Below are positions 51,885-61,257 of a stretch of DNA of 64,000 bases, piece after piece. This DNA comes from Chloroflexota bacterium (GTDB lineage Bacteria; Chloroflexota; Anaerolineae; UBA2200): contig JACIWW010000004.1 in assembly GCA_014360905.1 (NCBI GenBank), forward strand, positions 1-64,000, written 5' to 3'. Within the stretch, counting starts at the first letter, position 1. Each line of letters starts with the position of its first letter. Position numbers and translations under genes: made by a program. The notes beneath the pieces were generated by a model. That model was given only the letters and a program-made list of their open reading frames with translations, ran no database searches and was not told the origin of the DNA.

Positions 51885-52823
51885 ATGTCTGCAGCCTGCA
51901 TTGCTTTACTGACAATGGGTGTTCTCCCCACCTTGGCACTCGCGTGGATAGTGCTATATGGCGCGCTCCATCTGACACATCCAAAACGTACCACTATTGG
52001 AGGAACGCCATCTGATTTCGGATTGCCTTACGAAAGCATCTCGTTTCCTAGTTTGGATGGAATCACCCTCCATGGGTGGTTTATCCCAGCTCAAAACCCT
52101 CGTGGTACCGTGATCTTCTGCCACGGCTACGCTGGCAGCAAGGCGCCAGATCTGCAATATGTACCCCATTTTCGCACACATGGATATAACACTTTGCTCT
52201 TCGATTTCCGCGCTCATGGCGAAAGCGATGGCGACAAAAGCTCGTTAGTCTATTACGAGCGCCAGGACTTGTTGGGCGCCATCGTGTATCTGCAACAGCG
52301 CGGCATAAACCGGGTTGGATTGATGGGCTTTTCCATGGGTGCAGCGGTGGCCATGGCTACCGCACCGCTGAGCGAGGCAGTGCGCGTCGTGGTCGCCGAC
52401 AGTGGATTCGCCGAATTGAAAACTATCCTCAACGCGTACCTACAAAACCGAGGGATACCCCGCTCGATTGCTTTTGTTATGTCTAATTTAATTATTTGGA
52501 CAGCCGGGCAGCAATTGGGCTGTTCGTTGCCCGAAAGCGACCCAATTCGTTGGGTGGGTCGCCTTGCCCCAAGGCCATTGCTCATCATCCATGGCGAGCG
52601 GGATCGCAGTATCCCTGTGAGTGACGCTCAGCGTCTGTACAAAGCAGCTCGCCAGCCTAAAGAACTATGGATCGCGCCAGAAGCGGACCATCGCTGCGTA
52701 GACCAACTTTATCCCGATGAGTACATAACCAAAGTGCTTGACTTCTTCGACAAATGGCTTGGCTCACTACCTACTGCGTGCACGGAACACGTAAATCAGT
52801 TAAAGGAGGACTCCCCACAATGA
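51885..52823 (+). CDS. Alpha/beta hydrolase (membrane-anchored)
   Basis: 312 residues. An N-terminal hydrophobic helix (LLTMGVLPTLALAWIVLYGA) is followed by the hydrolase fold with oxyanion HGYAGS, nucleophile GFSMGA (Ser about 149), acid HGERDRSIP and His in EADHRCVD. It is of the BAAT/YfhR-like group; the substrate is unknown. A -10-like TATAAT (51871-51876) precedes it closely. The stop overlaps the MFS gene start (ATGA). Confidence 0.87.
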   Translation: MSAACIALLTMGVLPTLALAWIVLYGALHLTHPKRTTIGGTPSDFGLPYESISFPSLDGITLHGWFIPAQNPRGTVIFCHGYAGSKAPDLQYVPHFRTHGYNTLLFDFRAHGESDGDKSSLVYYERQDLLGAIVYLQQRGINRVGLMGFSMGAAVAMATAPLSEAVRVVVADSGFAELKTILNAYLQNRGIPRSIAFVMSNLIIWTAGQQLGCSLPESDPIRWVGRLAPRPLLIIHGERDRSIPVSDAQRLYKAARQPKELWIAPEADHRCVDQLYPDEYITKVLDFFDKWLGSLPTACTEHVNQLKEDSPQ

Positions 52824-54097
52824 AAAAGATCCGTTTCCTAGACTACTTCAATCTGAGTGCCTATTGGTTTGCCCTCTCGTACCTATGGAACAGCATGGGG
52901 CCCATCATCTTACCCAATTTGATTTCACCGCCGATGGTAGCCGATGAAATCAAAGGCTCTGCGTTAGGGTTGCTCAGCGCGGCTGGACTGGTCATTGCCA
53001 TTATCGTACAACCTGTAGCCGGATACATCAGCGATCGGAGCACTTCGCGCTTTGGACGGCGACGACCCTACCTCCTGGTTGGAACGCTCTTTGACTTGAT
53101 CTTCCTGTTGGGTATCGCTCTCTCCAAACAATATTGGTTCTTGTTCCTCAGCTACATGCTGCTCCAAGTTTCATCCAACGTAGCTCACGGCCCGTACCAA
53201 GGTCTCATCCCGGATCTGGTTCCCGAAGAACGCCGTGGTACAGCTTCAGGCGTGAAGCAATTCGCAGAGATTGTGGGCATCATCGTTACCTCCTTGGCAA
53301 CAGCAGCATTGATGGGCCGGGGTCAGACCCTGTTGGCGATTGCCGTGATCATGGCCGTGCTCACCATAACGATGCTCATCACCATCATCGGGGTTCATGA
53401 AGAACCACTGAGGGACACGCCCAAGCAATCCTTACGCGAGACCGTGTTAGATACCTTTAAAGTGGATCCACGCAGATATCCAGACTACTTTTGGCTGCTC
53501 CTATCGCGCCTGTTTGTCCTCATGGGCATGAACCTGGTGCGCAATTATGTCCTATATTTTGTCGCCGATGTGGTGATCGGGCCTGGTGTGCCCTATGCGG
53601 AGCGCCTGGCGCAGGCCAACAATCTGAGCGGCAGCCTGTTGGCCATCATTGCCGTCGCCATCGCTTTCACTGCCCTGCCCACGGGCGTACTTTCTGATCG
53701 CGTGGGGAAAAAGCTGCTCGTGCTCATTTCCAGCATCCTGGGGGCAATGGGTGCGTTTCTCATGGTCTTTGCCAACGGTCGTACACTGCTGACACTTGGA
53801 GGCTTCCCGCTCATGGACATCCTTATCTTCGGTAGCCTCATTGGCCTGTCTGCAGGCATCTTTCTCAGCGCAAACTGGGCATTAGCTACAGACCTTATTC
53901 CAAAAGAAGAAGGGGGACGCTACCTAGGCATCTCCAACCTGGCCACAGCCGGAGCAGGGGTACTCGCCGGCATCGGTGGCCCCATTCGCGACTTTCTGGG
54001 GTACACGGCATTGTTTTTGAGCGCCTGCCTGTGCTATATGCTGGGGACTTTGCTGCTGGCTAAGGTGCATGAGCACAAGAGACCGCTGACCACATGA
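52820..54097 (+). CDS. MFS transporter (GPH/sucrose-type)
   Basis: 425 residues from the ATG at 52820 with GGAGGA upstream. Twelve predicted helices. The loop motif SDRSTSRFGRRRPYLLVGTL is typical for the GPH/SLC45-like sugar or drug branch, repeated weakly as SDRVGKKLLVL in the second half. The substrate is unknown. It is co-translated with the hydrolase. Confidence 0.88.
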   Translation: MKKIRFLDYFNLSAYWFALSYLWNSMGPIILPNLISPPMVADEIKGSALGLLSAAGLVIAIIVQPVAGYISDRSTSRFGRRRPYLLVGTLFDLIFLLGIALSKQYWFLFLSYMLLQVSSNVAHGPYQGLIPDLVPEERRGTASGVKQFAEIVGIIVTSLATAALMGRGQTLLAIAVIMAVLTITMLITIIGVHEEPLRDTPKQSLRETVLDTFKVDPRRYPDYFWLLLSRLFVLMGMNLVRNYVLYFVADVVIGPGVPYAERLAQANNLSGSLLAIIAVAIAFTALPTGVLSDRVGKKLLVLISSILGAMGAFLMVFANGRTLLTLGGFPLMDILIFGSLIGLSAGIFLSANWALATDLIPKEEGGRYLGISNLATAGAGVLAGIGGPIRDFLGYTALFLSACLCYMLGTLLLAKVHEHKRPLTT

Positions 54098-54278
54098 GTT
54101 GCATCCCGATAAATAGTGCTAGCAACACAAGCAACATCGCCCAGGGCAACTAGGCTCATGCAACAGACTCGCGATCTTTCGTCTCCGGCATCTTGGTTCC
54201 CATTCTCTCCTTCCCTTCCCTTCGGCGCCACTATCTTGAACGACAGCGTATAGCTCAACCGGCAGCCCGGCCCGGTAG

Positions 54279-56963
54279 TTACCATCTAGCCCCCTCACCC
54301 TGTAGCTTGACAATAGCATAGCCTGCCCTGACCGCAATCTGTGGGATGGCACGCACCAGAGCGCGGTCCTTCTCCTTTTCTTCCTCAGAGAGGGGTTCTT
54401 CGCCAATCGCTGCTGCCACGTCGGGCTCAAGCTGTGCACGCTCTGCAGGGGAGAGGCGGTGCCAAGGGAGCATGGCAGGATTAGTTTTCTCTACATCATC
54501 GCGCTTAGTGCCATAGCGCCAACCTGTGACGATCTTGGCGCGCAGCCAGCGCTCATGCTCTATCTCCGCCAATCTCTCCAGGTCTGCCTCCGAGAAGGCA
54601 AACGTCGCTATGCTACCGCGTACTGGGATCATAACACAACCGATGAAAGCCAGCTTGCGCATAATGTCCAGCACATTGTCACGGTTCTGCTGCTTGAGTT
54701 GCACAGACAACTGTTCATACGGTATGGACGCTGCATCAGGCACATCTGGCTTGCCTTTTAGGCTTTGCGTATAGACCTCATGGACCGCTGCAGCCAGTTT
54801 CTCCAGTAGTTCACCTGTCAGTTCAGGCTGCTGCACAAGCGCCAGAAATTCCAATCCGTTCACATGTAGGTTGAGCTGCGCCTCGGAAGGTAGGCAGGAG
54901 CGCTCGAAACGGCTTCTGCCCGCCAACATGCTCATGGCGATAATGGATTCCATGGAACGCACACCGTGTTTGTAGCTGCTGACGTGCAGAAAAGCGCGTA
55001 GAACGCCAGGATCTATGTTTAATCTCCCCTTGCCATCCGGTTCTGTAAACAGATAACCGGCGTTCCGTTCAAAAAGGTTACGCAGGATAATCGCCCGGCG
55101 GATCAGGAAGTATGGATCACCAGCGGGGTATTTGAGGTCCAGCGGGTTAGGCCCCATGATGTTCACGTACCCTTTCAAGCGGCTCAAGAAGTCTGGGCCC
55201 TTAGCATCCCTCGCATTTATCGCAATTCGGGCAAAGTCTTCCATACTGGCAGATGTGCCTCCGGCGAAAACAAAGATAGCCTGGCCAATGGGGTGGGTGA
55301 CCTGCCCCTCCTGGAAAGAGCCATCCTGCATTGGCGAGAGGAAATAACGCAGCCAGCCAAGCACCTGCCCGTCTAACTGACTGTCGAACTCGTCCCAGAA
55401 TACCAACGGCATCTTGCCTGAAAGTACCAAGTCCCTGACCTGGTGCAAAGCACTTATCAGATCCGCGGGCGTCCGGAACTGGGATAGGTTAAAAGTGCGT
55501 ATCTCGATGGCTTCCGGGTCATCTGGCCGGATGGACTTGGCCACCTGTTCCACGCCAAACGATTTGCCTGAGCCAGGCGGGCCAAAAACAGCAATGGATA
55601 TGGGGCGTTTCTGTGTACGACTGCAATATTCTGCGAGAACGGCGCGAATGCTGCGATAACTCTCGATCTCACGCCGATCTAGCGTCAGTAGTTTGCCAAA
55701 CTGCCCTATTGGCACTCCTTGCAAAGCAGATTCGACACCCTCTTCTACTACTTTACGCGCCACCTCGTCCAGGTTTTCCGGGTAACGATCCTGTAAAATG
55801 GTCCAGAATGGTGATAACGACTTAACGCCATATCCATGCTTTTCCACCAGGAAGGAGATGGGGTTTGGGACCCTGATAGACGCTAGGGGTGGTTTCCCCT
55901 CTTCATCCGTGAGCTTGTTCGCCACTATGTCTATAGGGAATGCCAGCCTGCATGGATCCTCAGCAGTATTTGGGCCGAGATAGCCGACTTGGTGTAAAAG
56001 TCGCATCCCCGCCACGCCGTTTTGGATGGCTTGTGCCAGATTGGGCTCAGCCGGATTGTGCAGAATCTGCCAGGCGATACCCGCAGTTAGGCAGGTGGTA
56101 TAACCAATGACTCGCCCGGGATACTGAACGTTCCAACCGCCTTCGGTAAACCTGGGGTCAAAGAACAGCGTGCATTCGACTTCGCCACTTTCCAGATGTG
56201 AGAGCAGCAACGCTCCTGCCGTGTCGAGGGAAATGACCACGTAAGCACAATCCGACAGGCTACTAACATGTGGGTTATTAGTCAGCTCCCAGAATAGATC
56301 CTGAGCTGTGCGTTCCCAGGACAATTCGCGGCTAATCTGCACTTGCGTCAGGCGCAGATCATCAATGGTCATCACCATAATCAAACGCTGAGCGAAGGTA
56401 TCGTGCACGTGCTCCCACAGTGGGCCGCGTGCCACAGGACGAGCCATCTTGACCAAAACCCACCCCCGGAAGTTTTCGTGGGACAAAGCACGCGGCCATA
56501 GTTCAGGCCAATGACGAAAACCCAGGTCAGCATCGTCGAGCACAACCAAAATGGGATCAGCCCGGTCATCGCGCACTTTCTGCCATAATGCTGGCGCTGC
56601 CATAGGGCTGGGATCCAGCCCCAAAGGATCTTTTACACGCCAGGCCATATCATGGCCTTTTCCGCCCTTGAACTGATCCCATAGGGCATAGGAGTGATGG
56701 AAGCGTTCATCGCCGGGATGCACAGGATCCCGTGGGGCATCCATCTGGTGGACGATATAACCCAATGGCTCTGCAATCACACTAATAAGGTCAGCAAGCA
56801 TCGCCGCGCCACCGCGATGCCAGCAGGCCTTGGTGCGGTCGCCAGCCCACCATGCGTGCAAAGTTGTATCATTCCTGGCAATGCGAAAGCGCGCCAGATT
56901 CCAATCCATCGTTACATCTCCCGTAACGATAACCTCTCCTGGCTTACCTTTTGTTTTGCTCAC
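54279..56963 (-). CDS. PfkB-like / AAA+ ATPase / RyR-domain protein
   Basis: 894 residues. Residues 10-300 look like a ribokinase/PfkB-type domain (VIVTGDVTMDWNLAR, a GGAA motif at 51-54, ISRELSWERTAQDLFWEL, FFDP, and a C-terminal GYTTCLTAGIA), although the catalytic GAGD motif is not clear. Residues about 440-640 are an AAA+ ATPase: Walker A GPPGSGKS at 461-468, Walker B VFWDEFDS with Glu525. The C-terminus is a RyR domain (LAEIEHERWLRAKIVTGWRY, then LPWHRLSPAE and KDRALVRAIP). RyR domains are predicted nucleotide-ligand sensors. It is the last gene of the TIR/RyR cluster. The short gap 54098-54278 holds nothing recognisable. Confidence 0.8.
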   Translation of the reverse strand: MSKTKGKPGEVIVTGDVTMDWNLARFRIARNDTTLHAWWAGDRTKACWHRGGAAMLADLISVIAEPLGYIVHQMDAPRDPVHPGDERFHHSYALWDQFKGGKGHDMAWRVKDPLGLDPSPMAAPALWQKVRDDRADPILVVLDDADLGFRHWPELWPRALSHENFRGWVLVKMARPVARGPLWEHVHDTFAQRLIMVMTIDDLRLTQVQISRELSWERTAQDLFWELTNNPHVSSLSDCAYVVISLDTAGALLLSHLESGEVECTLFFDPRFTEGGWNVQYPGRVIGYTTCLTAGIAWQILHNPAEPNLAQAIQNGVAGMRLLHQVGYLGPNTAEDPCRLAFPIDIVANKLTDEEGKPPLASIRVPNPISFLVEKHGYGVKSLSPFWTILQDRYPENLDEVARKVVEEGVESALQGVPIGQFGKLLTLDRREIESYRSIRAVLAEYCSRTQKRPISIAVFGPPGSGKSFGVEQVAKSIRPDDPEAIEIRTFNLSQFRTPADLISALHQVRDLVLSGKMPLVFWDEFDSQLDGQVLGWLRYFLSPMQDGSFQEGQVTHPIGQAIFVFAGGTSASMEDFARIAINARDAKGPDFLSRLKGYVNIMGPNPLDLKYPAGDPYFLIRRAIILRNLFERNAGYLFTEPDGKGRLNIDPGVLRAFLHVSSYKHGVRSMESIIAMSMLAGRSRFERSCLPSEAQLNLHVNGLEFLALVQQPELTGELLEKLAAAVHEVYTQSLKGKPDVPDAASIPYEQLSVQLKQQNRDNVLDIMRKLAFIGCVMIPVRGSIATFAFSEADLERLAEIEHERWLRAKIVTGWRYGTKRDDVEKTNPAMLPWHRLSPAERAQLEPDVAAAIGEEPLSEEEKEKDRALVRAIPQIAVRAGYAIVKLQGEGARW

Positions 56964-57047
56964 GATTCCTCCATTTATCTTGCGAATGCTCTTGCAACGC
57001 TATAGGATTTGCCCACATGGTTCTCCCTGAATTGATTACCCATCAGA

Positions 57048-57848
57048 TCACTCATACACCCCTGCCCCGAGCACACTTACACCTTCCATATCCAGCAAAG
57101 TGTCCCGTCGGCAGATCTCTCCACGAACGAGCACCCACAGGGTATGCCGCTTGTCCGCAATGTCCACGCCAGCAGGTAAAGCAGCTTTGATCTGCTGGAT
57201 AAGTGGGGAGCGGGTAGCCGCCAGGCACGCTGCACCGGTGCCCAGGCTATGCGGCCCGGCCAGGACCATGGCGAGACGTCCCGGATAGTCGGGATGCGGC
57301 CCGCGGACGATAATCCCGTGATCCATAACGTGGATAAGTGCTCCTTCCGTACCCAGATACTCCGTCCTACCTTCAACTATCTCCGTTTGGCCATTCCTTG
57401 TTCGATAGAGAGCAGTCAGATAGTCCCCCTCCTCCTTCTCGCCGGGAGTTGCTCCGAGGGTCCAATTGGGTTCGCGACCCTTTTGTAGGCGTTGCAGCAT
57501 CTCTCGAACGGGTGGGTTGCTCTTCGGAGAGCCAATGAGATAGAGATTCAAGGGTCGGCTTAGCAAGTCTGGAGGGCTATACTGCCCTGATACCAGCTCC
57601 ACACCTCTGCCCTCGCCCATAATGCACCCAAAAGCAGAGATGAGACCCAGAACTCCCAAGTTGTCACCAAATGTTCGTTGGTCATAGGCTTGAGCGCGAA
57701 TGCGGCTATCTTTGCCAGGGTATCTAGGGCTTGCGACAATGTAGGCTGGCGTGGGTATGTCCGCTTCCAACATGTCCCGCAGCAGGGCAATCTGCGAGTT
57801 CACCCGCGAACGCAGATGATCTGCTAAGCGCTTGTCAAAGATCTCCAT
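57048..57848 (-). CDS. Unrecognised alpha/beta domain protein of the TIR/RyR cluster
   Basis: 266 residues. No family is named with confidence. The chain has a conserved-looking core: LNLYLIGSPKSNPPVREMLQ, then ALYRTRNGQ, the segment GIIVRGPHPDYPGRLAMVLA, GPHSLGTGAACLAAT, and a final VLVRGEICRRDTL. The alternating strand-loop patterns suggest a Rossmann-like fold binding a phosphate-bearing ligand. It overlaps the preceding deoxyribosyltransferase-like gene by 25 bp, so the two are translationally coupled and probably work together. Confidence 0.6.
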   Translation of the reverse strand: MEIFDKRLADHLRSRVNSQIALLRDMLEADIPTPAYIVASPRYPGKDSRIRAQAYDQRTFGDNLGVLGLISAFGCIMGEGRGVELVSGQYSPPDLLSRPLNLYLIGSPKSNPPVREMLQRLQKGREPNWTLGATPGEKEEGDYLTALYRTRNGQTEIVEGRTEYLGTEGALIHVMDHGIIVRGPHPDYPGRLAMVLAGPHSLGTGAACLAATRSPLIQQIKAALPAGVDIADKRHTLWVLVRGEICRRDTLLDMEGVSVLGAGVYE

Positions 57849-58243
57849 TGCTTCCCGGCTGCCACCATAGGAGATGACTTCCCTTCCTTCAGATCGGTGG
57901 GCACCTCGACCCCTTCCTCGACGAGCAGCAACAACGGTTTCTGCATACCCACTGCATAGCCTACTTCATAAAACACATTAGCGCTAGGGGTGCTAATTTC
58001 GGCAATTACCAGTTCTGCCCTTTCAATCAGCAAATGAATCTTGGCCAGCAAATCATGGCCTGCGCCATGCACATCGTCGGCGCGAATCGCCGTAAGGCCC
58101 ACCGCCTGATGCACCACCTCGCGGATATGCACGAAAAAATCCCACCTGGACTTGTAGGGCATCACCACGAAAACATAGGGCTTGCCCTGGGTAAGCTCTT
58201 CAACGATATGCCCAAGAGCATACGATGATTCTTCTCTACGCAT
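57824..58243 (-). CDS. Nucleoside 2-deoxyribosyltransferase/TIR-like protein
   Basis: 139 residues with AGGAGGG 7 nt before the ATG. The fold pattern is YVFVVMPYKSRWDFFVHIRE, then LIERAELVIAEISTPSANV and FYEVGYAVGMQKPLLLL. This matches the nucleoside deoxyribosyltransferase/TIR-like superfamily in which the Glu of FYEVGYA is catalytic. Members cleave or sense nucleotides such as NAD in bacterial immunity. No membrane segment. It is coupled to the downstream unknown gene. Confidence 0.75.
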   Translation of the reverse strand: MRREESSYALGHIVEELTQGKPYVFVVMPYKSRWDFFVHIREVVHQAVGLTAIRADDVHGAGHDLLAKIHLLIERAELVIAEISTPSANVFYEVGYAVGMQKPLLLLVEEGVEVPTDLKEGKSSPMVAAGKQWRSLTSA

Positions 58244-58284
58244 AATAACTTCCCTCCTTTAGAGCGCCTTACCGCATAACCCGG

Positions 58285-61185
58285 CTATGGAGTCGGAGCG
58301 GACGGCCTGCAAAGGTCCGCTAGATTTGGGCATGCCGGCCGACATGGTTCGTCCCCCAGGAATTGCTGCCATTCCTTTAGGGTGAGGTTGCGATTGGCAA
58401 CGCGACAGGCACGGGCTTGCCATGAATCCAGACTCACATCCCAGAGTACGATGGTGCCATCTAGGCTGCCAGACACCAAGGTGCGGCCATCCGGGCTGAA
58501 AACTACACTGTCTACAGCAGACCTGTGGCCAATAAGCGGCCTACCTATGACGTGGCCGCTTTTCACATCCCATAGGATAATAGAGTTGTCCTCCGTGGGC
58601 GGGGCTACCTGGCCGCTGCCCGATGCCAATACTTGACCATCTGGACTGAAGGCCACACTATGCACCCCTACGCTATGGCCCTTGAGAGGCGAGAAAATAG
58701 GTTGACCGGTCGTGGTATTCCACAAAATGACAGTAGAATCTCCTCCGCCTGATGCTAAAATATAGCCATCCGGGCTGAAAGCAACGTTGTTGACCCAAAA
58801 ACTATGCCCGCGCAATGGTTGGCCAAGTGGCATCCGTGTGGCAACATCCCAAAGGATGATCGTTCTGTCCATGCCACCGGAGGCCAGCATCTTCCCATCT
58901 GAGCTGAATGCCACGCCTTGTACCTCTGCAGTGTGACCGGTTAATGGCTTACCTAGCGCTTGGTGCGTAGCGATATCCCAAAGGATGATGGTTTTGTCCG
59001 CGCTGCAGGAGGCTAACATCTGCCCATCCGGGCTGAAGGAAACGCCCATGACCGATCGTGTATGGCCTGTCAAAGGTTCGCCAATGGGTTGCTGGATCGC
59101 AATATCCCAAAGCATGACAGTGTTGTCCTCGCTTCCAGATGCCAACATCTGGCCATCTGGACTGAAGGCAAGGCTGGTTACGAAGGACTTGTGTCCCTTC
59201 AAAGGCTGGCCAACGGCTTGGCCTGTCACAGGATTCCACAAGATGATGGCATAATCCTTCCCCCCTGAGGCAAATGCTTTGCCATCAGGGCTAAAAGCGA
59301 GGCCCCCGGTATAACCAGCCTGCCTGATGACAAGCCGGGCAAGTGGTTGGGACAAAATCTGCTTCGTGTCCCATAACATAATCAAGTTCCCGCTGCCTGC
59401 GGCCAGTGTTGCTCCATCAGAACTGAAAGCTATAGTCGGCACTCCTTCGGCATGCCCAGTGACCAGCGCACCCAACGCCTGATGCGTATGCGCATCCCAC
59501 AATGTTACCGTGCCATGTCCGCTACCTGAGGCCAACGTTTCTCCGCTGGCATTGAAAGCTAGGCTGAACACCCCATCGGTGTAACCAATGAGAGGGATCT
59601 CACTTATTGCATCCCCAGATGAGACATCCCATATCATGATGGCGTCATCAGCATCCCCACCTGACAACAGCGTCTGCCCGTCTGGACTGAAGGCTATGCA
59701 AGTCACATAATGGCTGTGCCCCTCCAGGCGTGGCATCAGTAGCTTGCAGGAGGCAACGTCCCAAAGAACAATGGTGCGATAGGCGCCTGCTGCCAATATG
59801 CGTCCATCCGGGCTGAAAGCGATTTCCTGCACCATTCCCCAGTGAGGCCCAAGCGGCTGACCAAGCGCTTCTCCCGTTGCTACGTCCCATAGAATCACAG
59901 TCTGGTCATCGCTGCCAGACGCCAACGTCTTCCCATCTGGACTGAAGGCGACACTGAGCACATGGTGTTTATGTCCCTGAAGGGGAGCAAGGAGAGGCAA
60001 GCCAGTCCCTACATTCCACAGGATAATGGAACCGTCGGAACTGCCTGACGCCAGCATTTGTCCATCCGGACTGAAGGCCACGCTGTTAACTGCGTCAGTG
60101 TGCCCAGTGAGGCATCGTCCGCTGGATTCAGGATGCGCTATGTCCCAGAGCATAACGCTGCCATCCGCACTGCCTGAGGCCAGCATATTTCCTTGCGGAC
60201 TAAAGGCCACGCTGAACACGTAAGAGGTGTGGCCATGCAGAAAAGCAATAAGCCCCGGGCTGTGCTCTAATGCATCAAGCAAGCTGGCTCTAGCTTCTAC
60301 CGTATCGGTAATGCGGCTGGCCTCAACAGCCAACAGCAGCGCTAGGTCAAGCTGGTCAGAAAGGTAAGTTCGCGCCTGCGCTGCCAACTGGCGAGATAAA
60401 GCGATGCGACGCTGTTGTTCTGCATTATCCTTCTGCTGGATTGCCTCAGCTTGCGCCGTAGCGCGTACTCTGGCTTCCTCAACAGCAATAGCCTTCGCCT
60501 CCAGTGCCTCGTTGCGCTGGCTCCAGGCAACCAGTGCCAGAACGGTTGACACTACCAAGCCCAATGACACCGCAGCAAGCGTGGCCCTCTGCCGCTTTGT
60601 TGCTGTCTTGCGGCTGGCAAGGATGTACTCCACATGCAGCGGAGTTGGCGTGGGTGCTTTTGTCGCGCCTTGGCTCAACCATTCCTCTGCCTCCTGGAGA
60701 TCTCTGCCGCGCAGCGCAAAGCTATTGTCCTGCCCTTTACTGTCCCACTCTTTAGCGCGCACGAGGAGCCGCGTATGCGCGCGCACCCAGTCGAAATCCG
60801 CTTGAATCGCTCGCACTAGCTTGTCGAAAGCCTTCTGGAAATCGTCCTGTTCGCGGAAAAATATCCAATTGAGCGAAGCTATTTCAGGTGGCAGAATTTT
60901 GGGGTCTATATCATGCAACAGCACGGGTACCAATCGTTTGTGGTTCCTGAGGCCGTGCTCGATCTCTCTGCGGCAGACCTCCGAATGGACCGACGTCTGG
61001 CTGACAATGAATACCAGTATATCAGCCCCTTCAATGGCCCGATACACCTCTACCAGCCAATCTGCACTGGGGGGAATGTCCTCCCAATCAACCCATATGT
61101 CAAGACCCCTGGCTTTCAAGGCTTCGTAGAGCACACGCGCAAAAGCAATATCTTTTCGTGAATAAGAGATAAAGACGTCTGACAT
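58285..61185 (-). CDS. TIR-TM-WD40 protein
   Basis: 966 residues. TIR domain at 1-140 (VFISYSRKDIAFARVLYEAL, then the Cys-Arg-Arg-Glu motif in EVCRREIEHGL where Glu is the expected catalytic residue). A membrane helix follows (AVSLGLVVSTVLALVAW, about 205-225), then a coiled coil rich in Ala/Glu/Gln and a short helical link. Fourteen WD40 repeats from about residue 318 (e.g. GHTDAVNSVAFSPDGQMLAS) are enough for two seven-bladed propellers. The C-terminal tail (LTLKEWQQFLGDEPCRPACP) is typical of bacterial TIR/NACHT-WD40 proteins. The propeller would sense, and the TIR would signal or cleave NAD. Confidence 0.92.
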   Translation of the reverse strand: MSDVFISYSRKDIAFARVLYEALKARGLDIWVDWEDIPPSADWLVEVYRAIEGADILVFIVSQTSVHSEVCRREIEHGLRNHKRLVPVLLHDIDPKILPPEIASLNWIFFREQDDFQKAFDKLVRAIQADFDWVRAHTRLLVRAKEWDSKGQDNSFALRGRDLQEAEEWLSQGATKAPTPTPLHVEYILASRKTATKRQRATLAAVSLGLVVSTVLALVAWSQRNEALEAKAIAVEEARVRATAQAEAIQQKDNAEQQRRIALSRQLAAQARTYLSDQLDLALLLAVEASRITDTVEARASLLDALEHSPGLIAFLHGHTSYVFSVAFSPQGNMLASGSADGSVMLWDIAHPESSGRCLTGHTDAVNSVAFSPDGQMLASGSSDGSIILWNVGTGLPLLAPLQGHKHHVLSVAFSPDGKTLASGSDDQTVILWDVATGEALGQPLGPHWGMVQEIAFSPDGRILAAGAYRTIVLWDVASCKLLMPRLEGHSHYVTCIAFSPDGQTLLSGGDADDAIMIWDVSSGDAISEIPLIGYTDGVFSLAFNASGETLASGSGHGTVTLWDAHTHQALGALVTGHAEGVPTIAFSSDGATLAAGSGNLIMLWDTKQILSQPLARLVIRQAGYTGGLAFSPDGKAFASGGKDYAIILWNPVTGQAVGQPLKGHKSFVTSLAFSPDGQMLASGSEDNTVMLWDIAIQQPIGEPLTGHTRSVMGVSFSPDGQMLASCSADKTIILWDIATHQALGKPLTGHTAEVQGVAFSSDGKMLASGGMDRTIILWDVATRMPLGQPLRGHSFWVNNVAFSPDGYILASGGGDSTVILWNTTTGQPIFSPLKGHSVGVHSVAFSPDGQVLASGSGQVAPPTEDNSIILWDVKSGHVIGRPLIGHRSAVDSVVFSPDGRTLVSGSLDGTIVLWDVSLDSWQARACRVANRNLTLKEWQQFLGDEPCRPACPNLADLCRPSAPTP

Positions 61186-61257
61186 TTGGTTGCCTCCCAG
61201 GCTTTGTTCTTAATGTCCTCTCCAATAAGGAGGGCTTAGCAACCTTGCGCAGCCACT

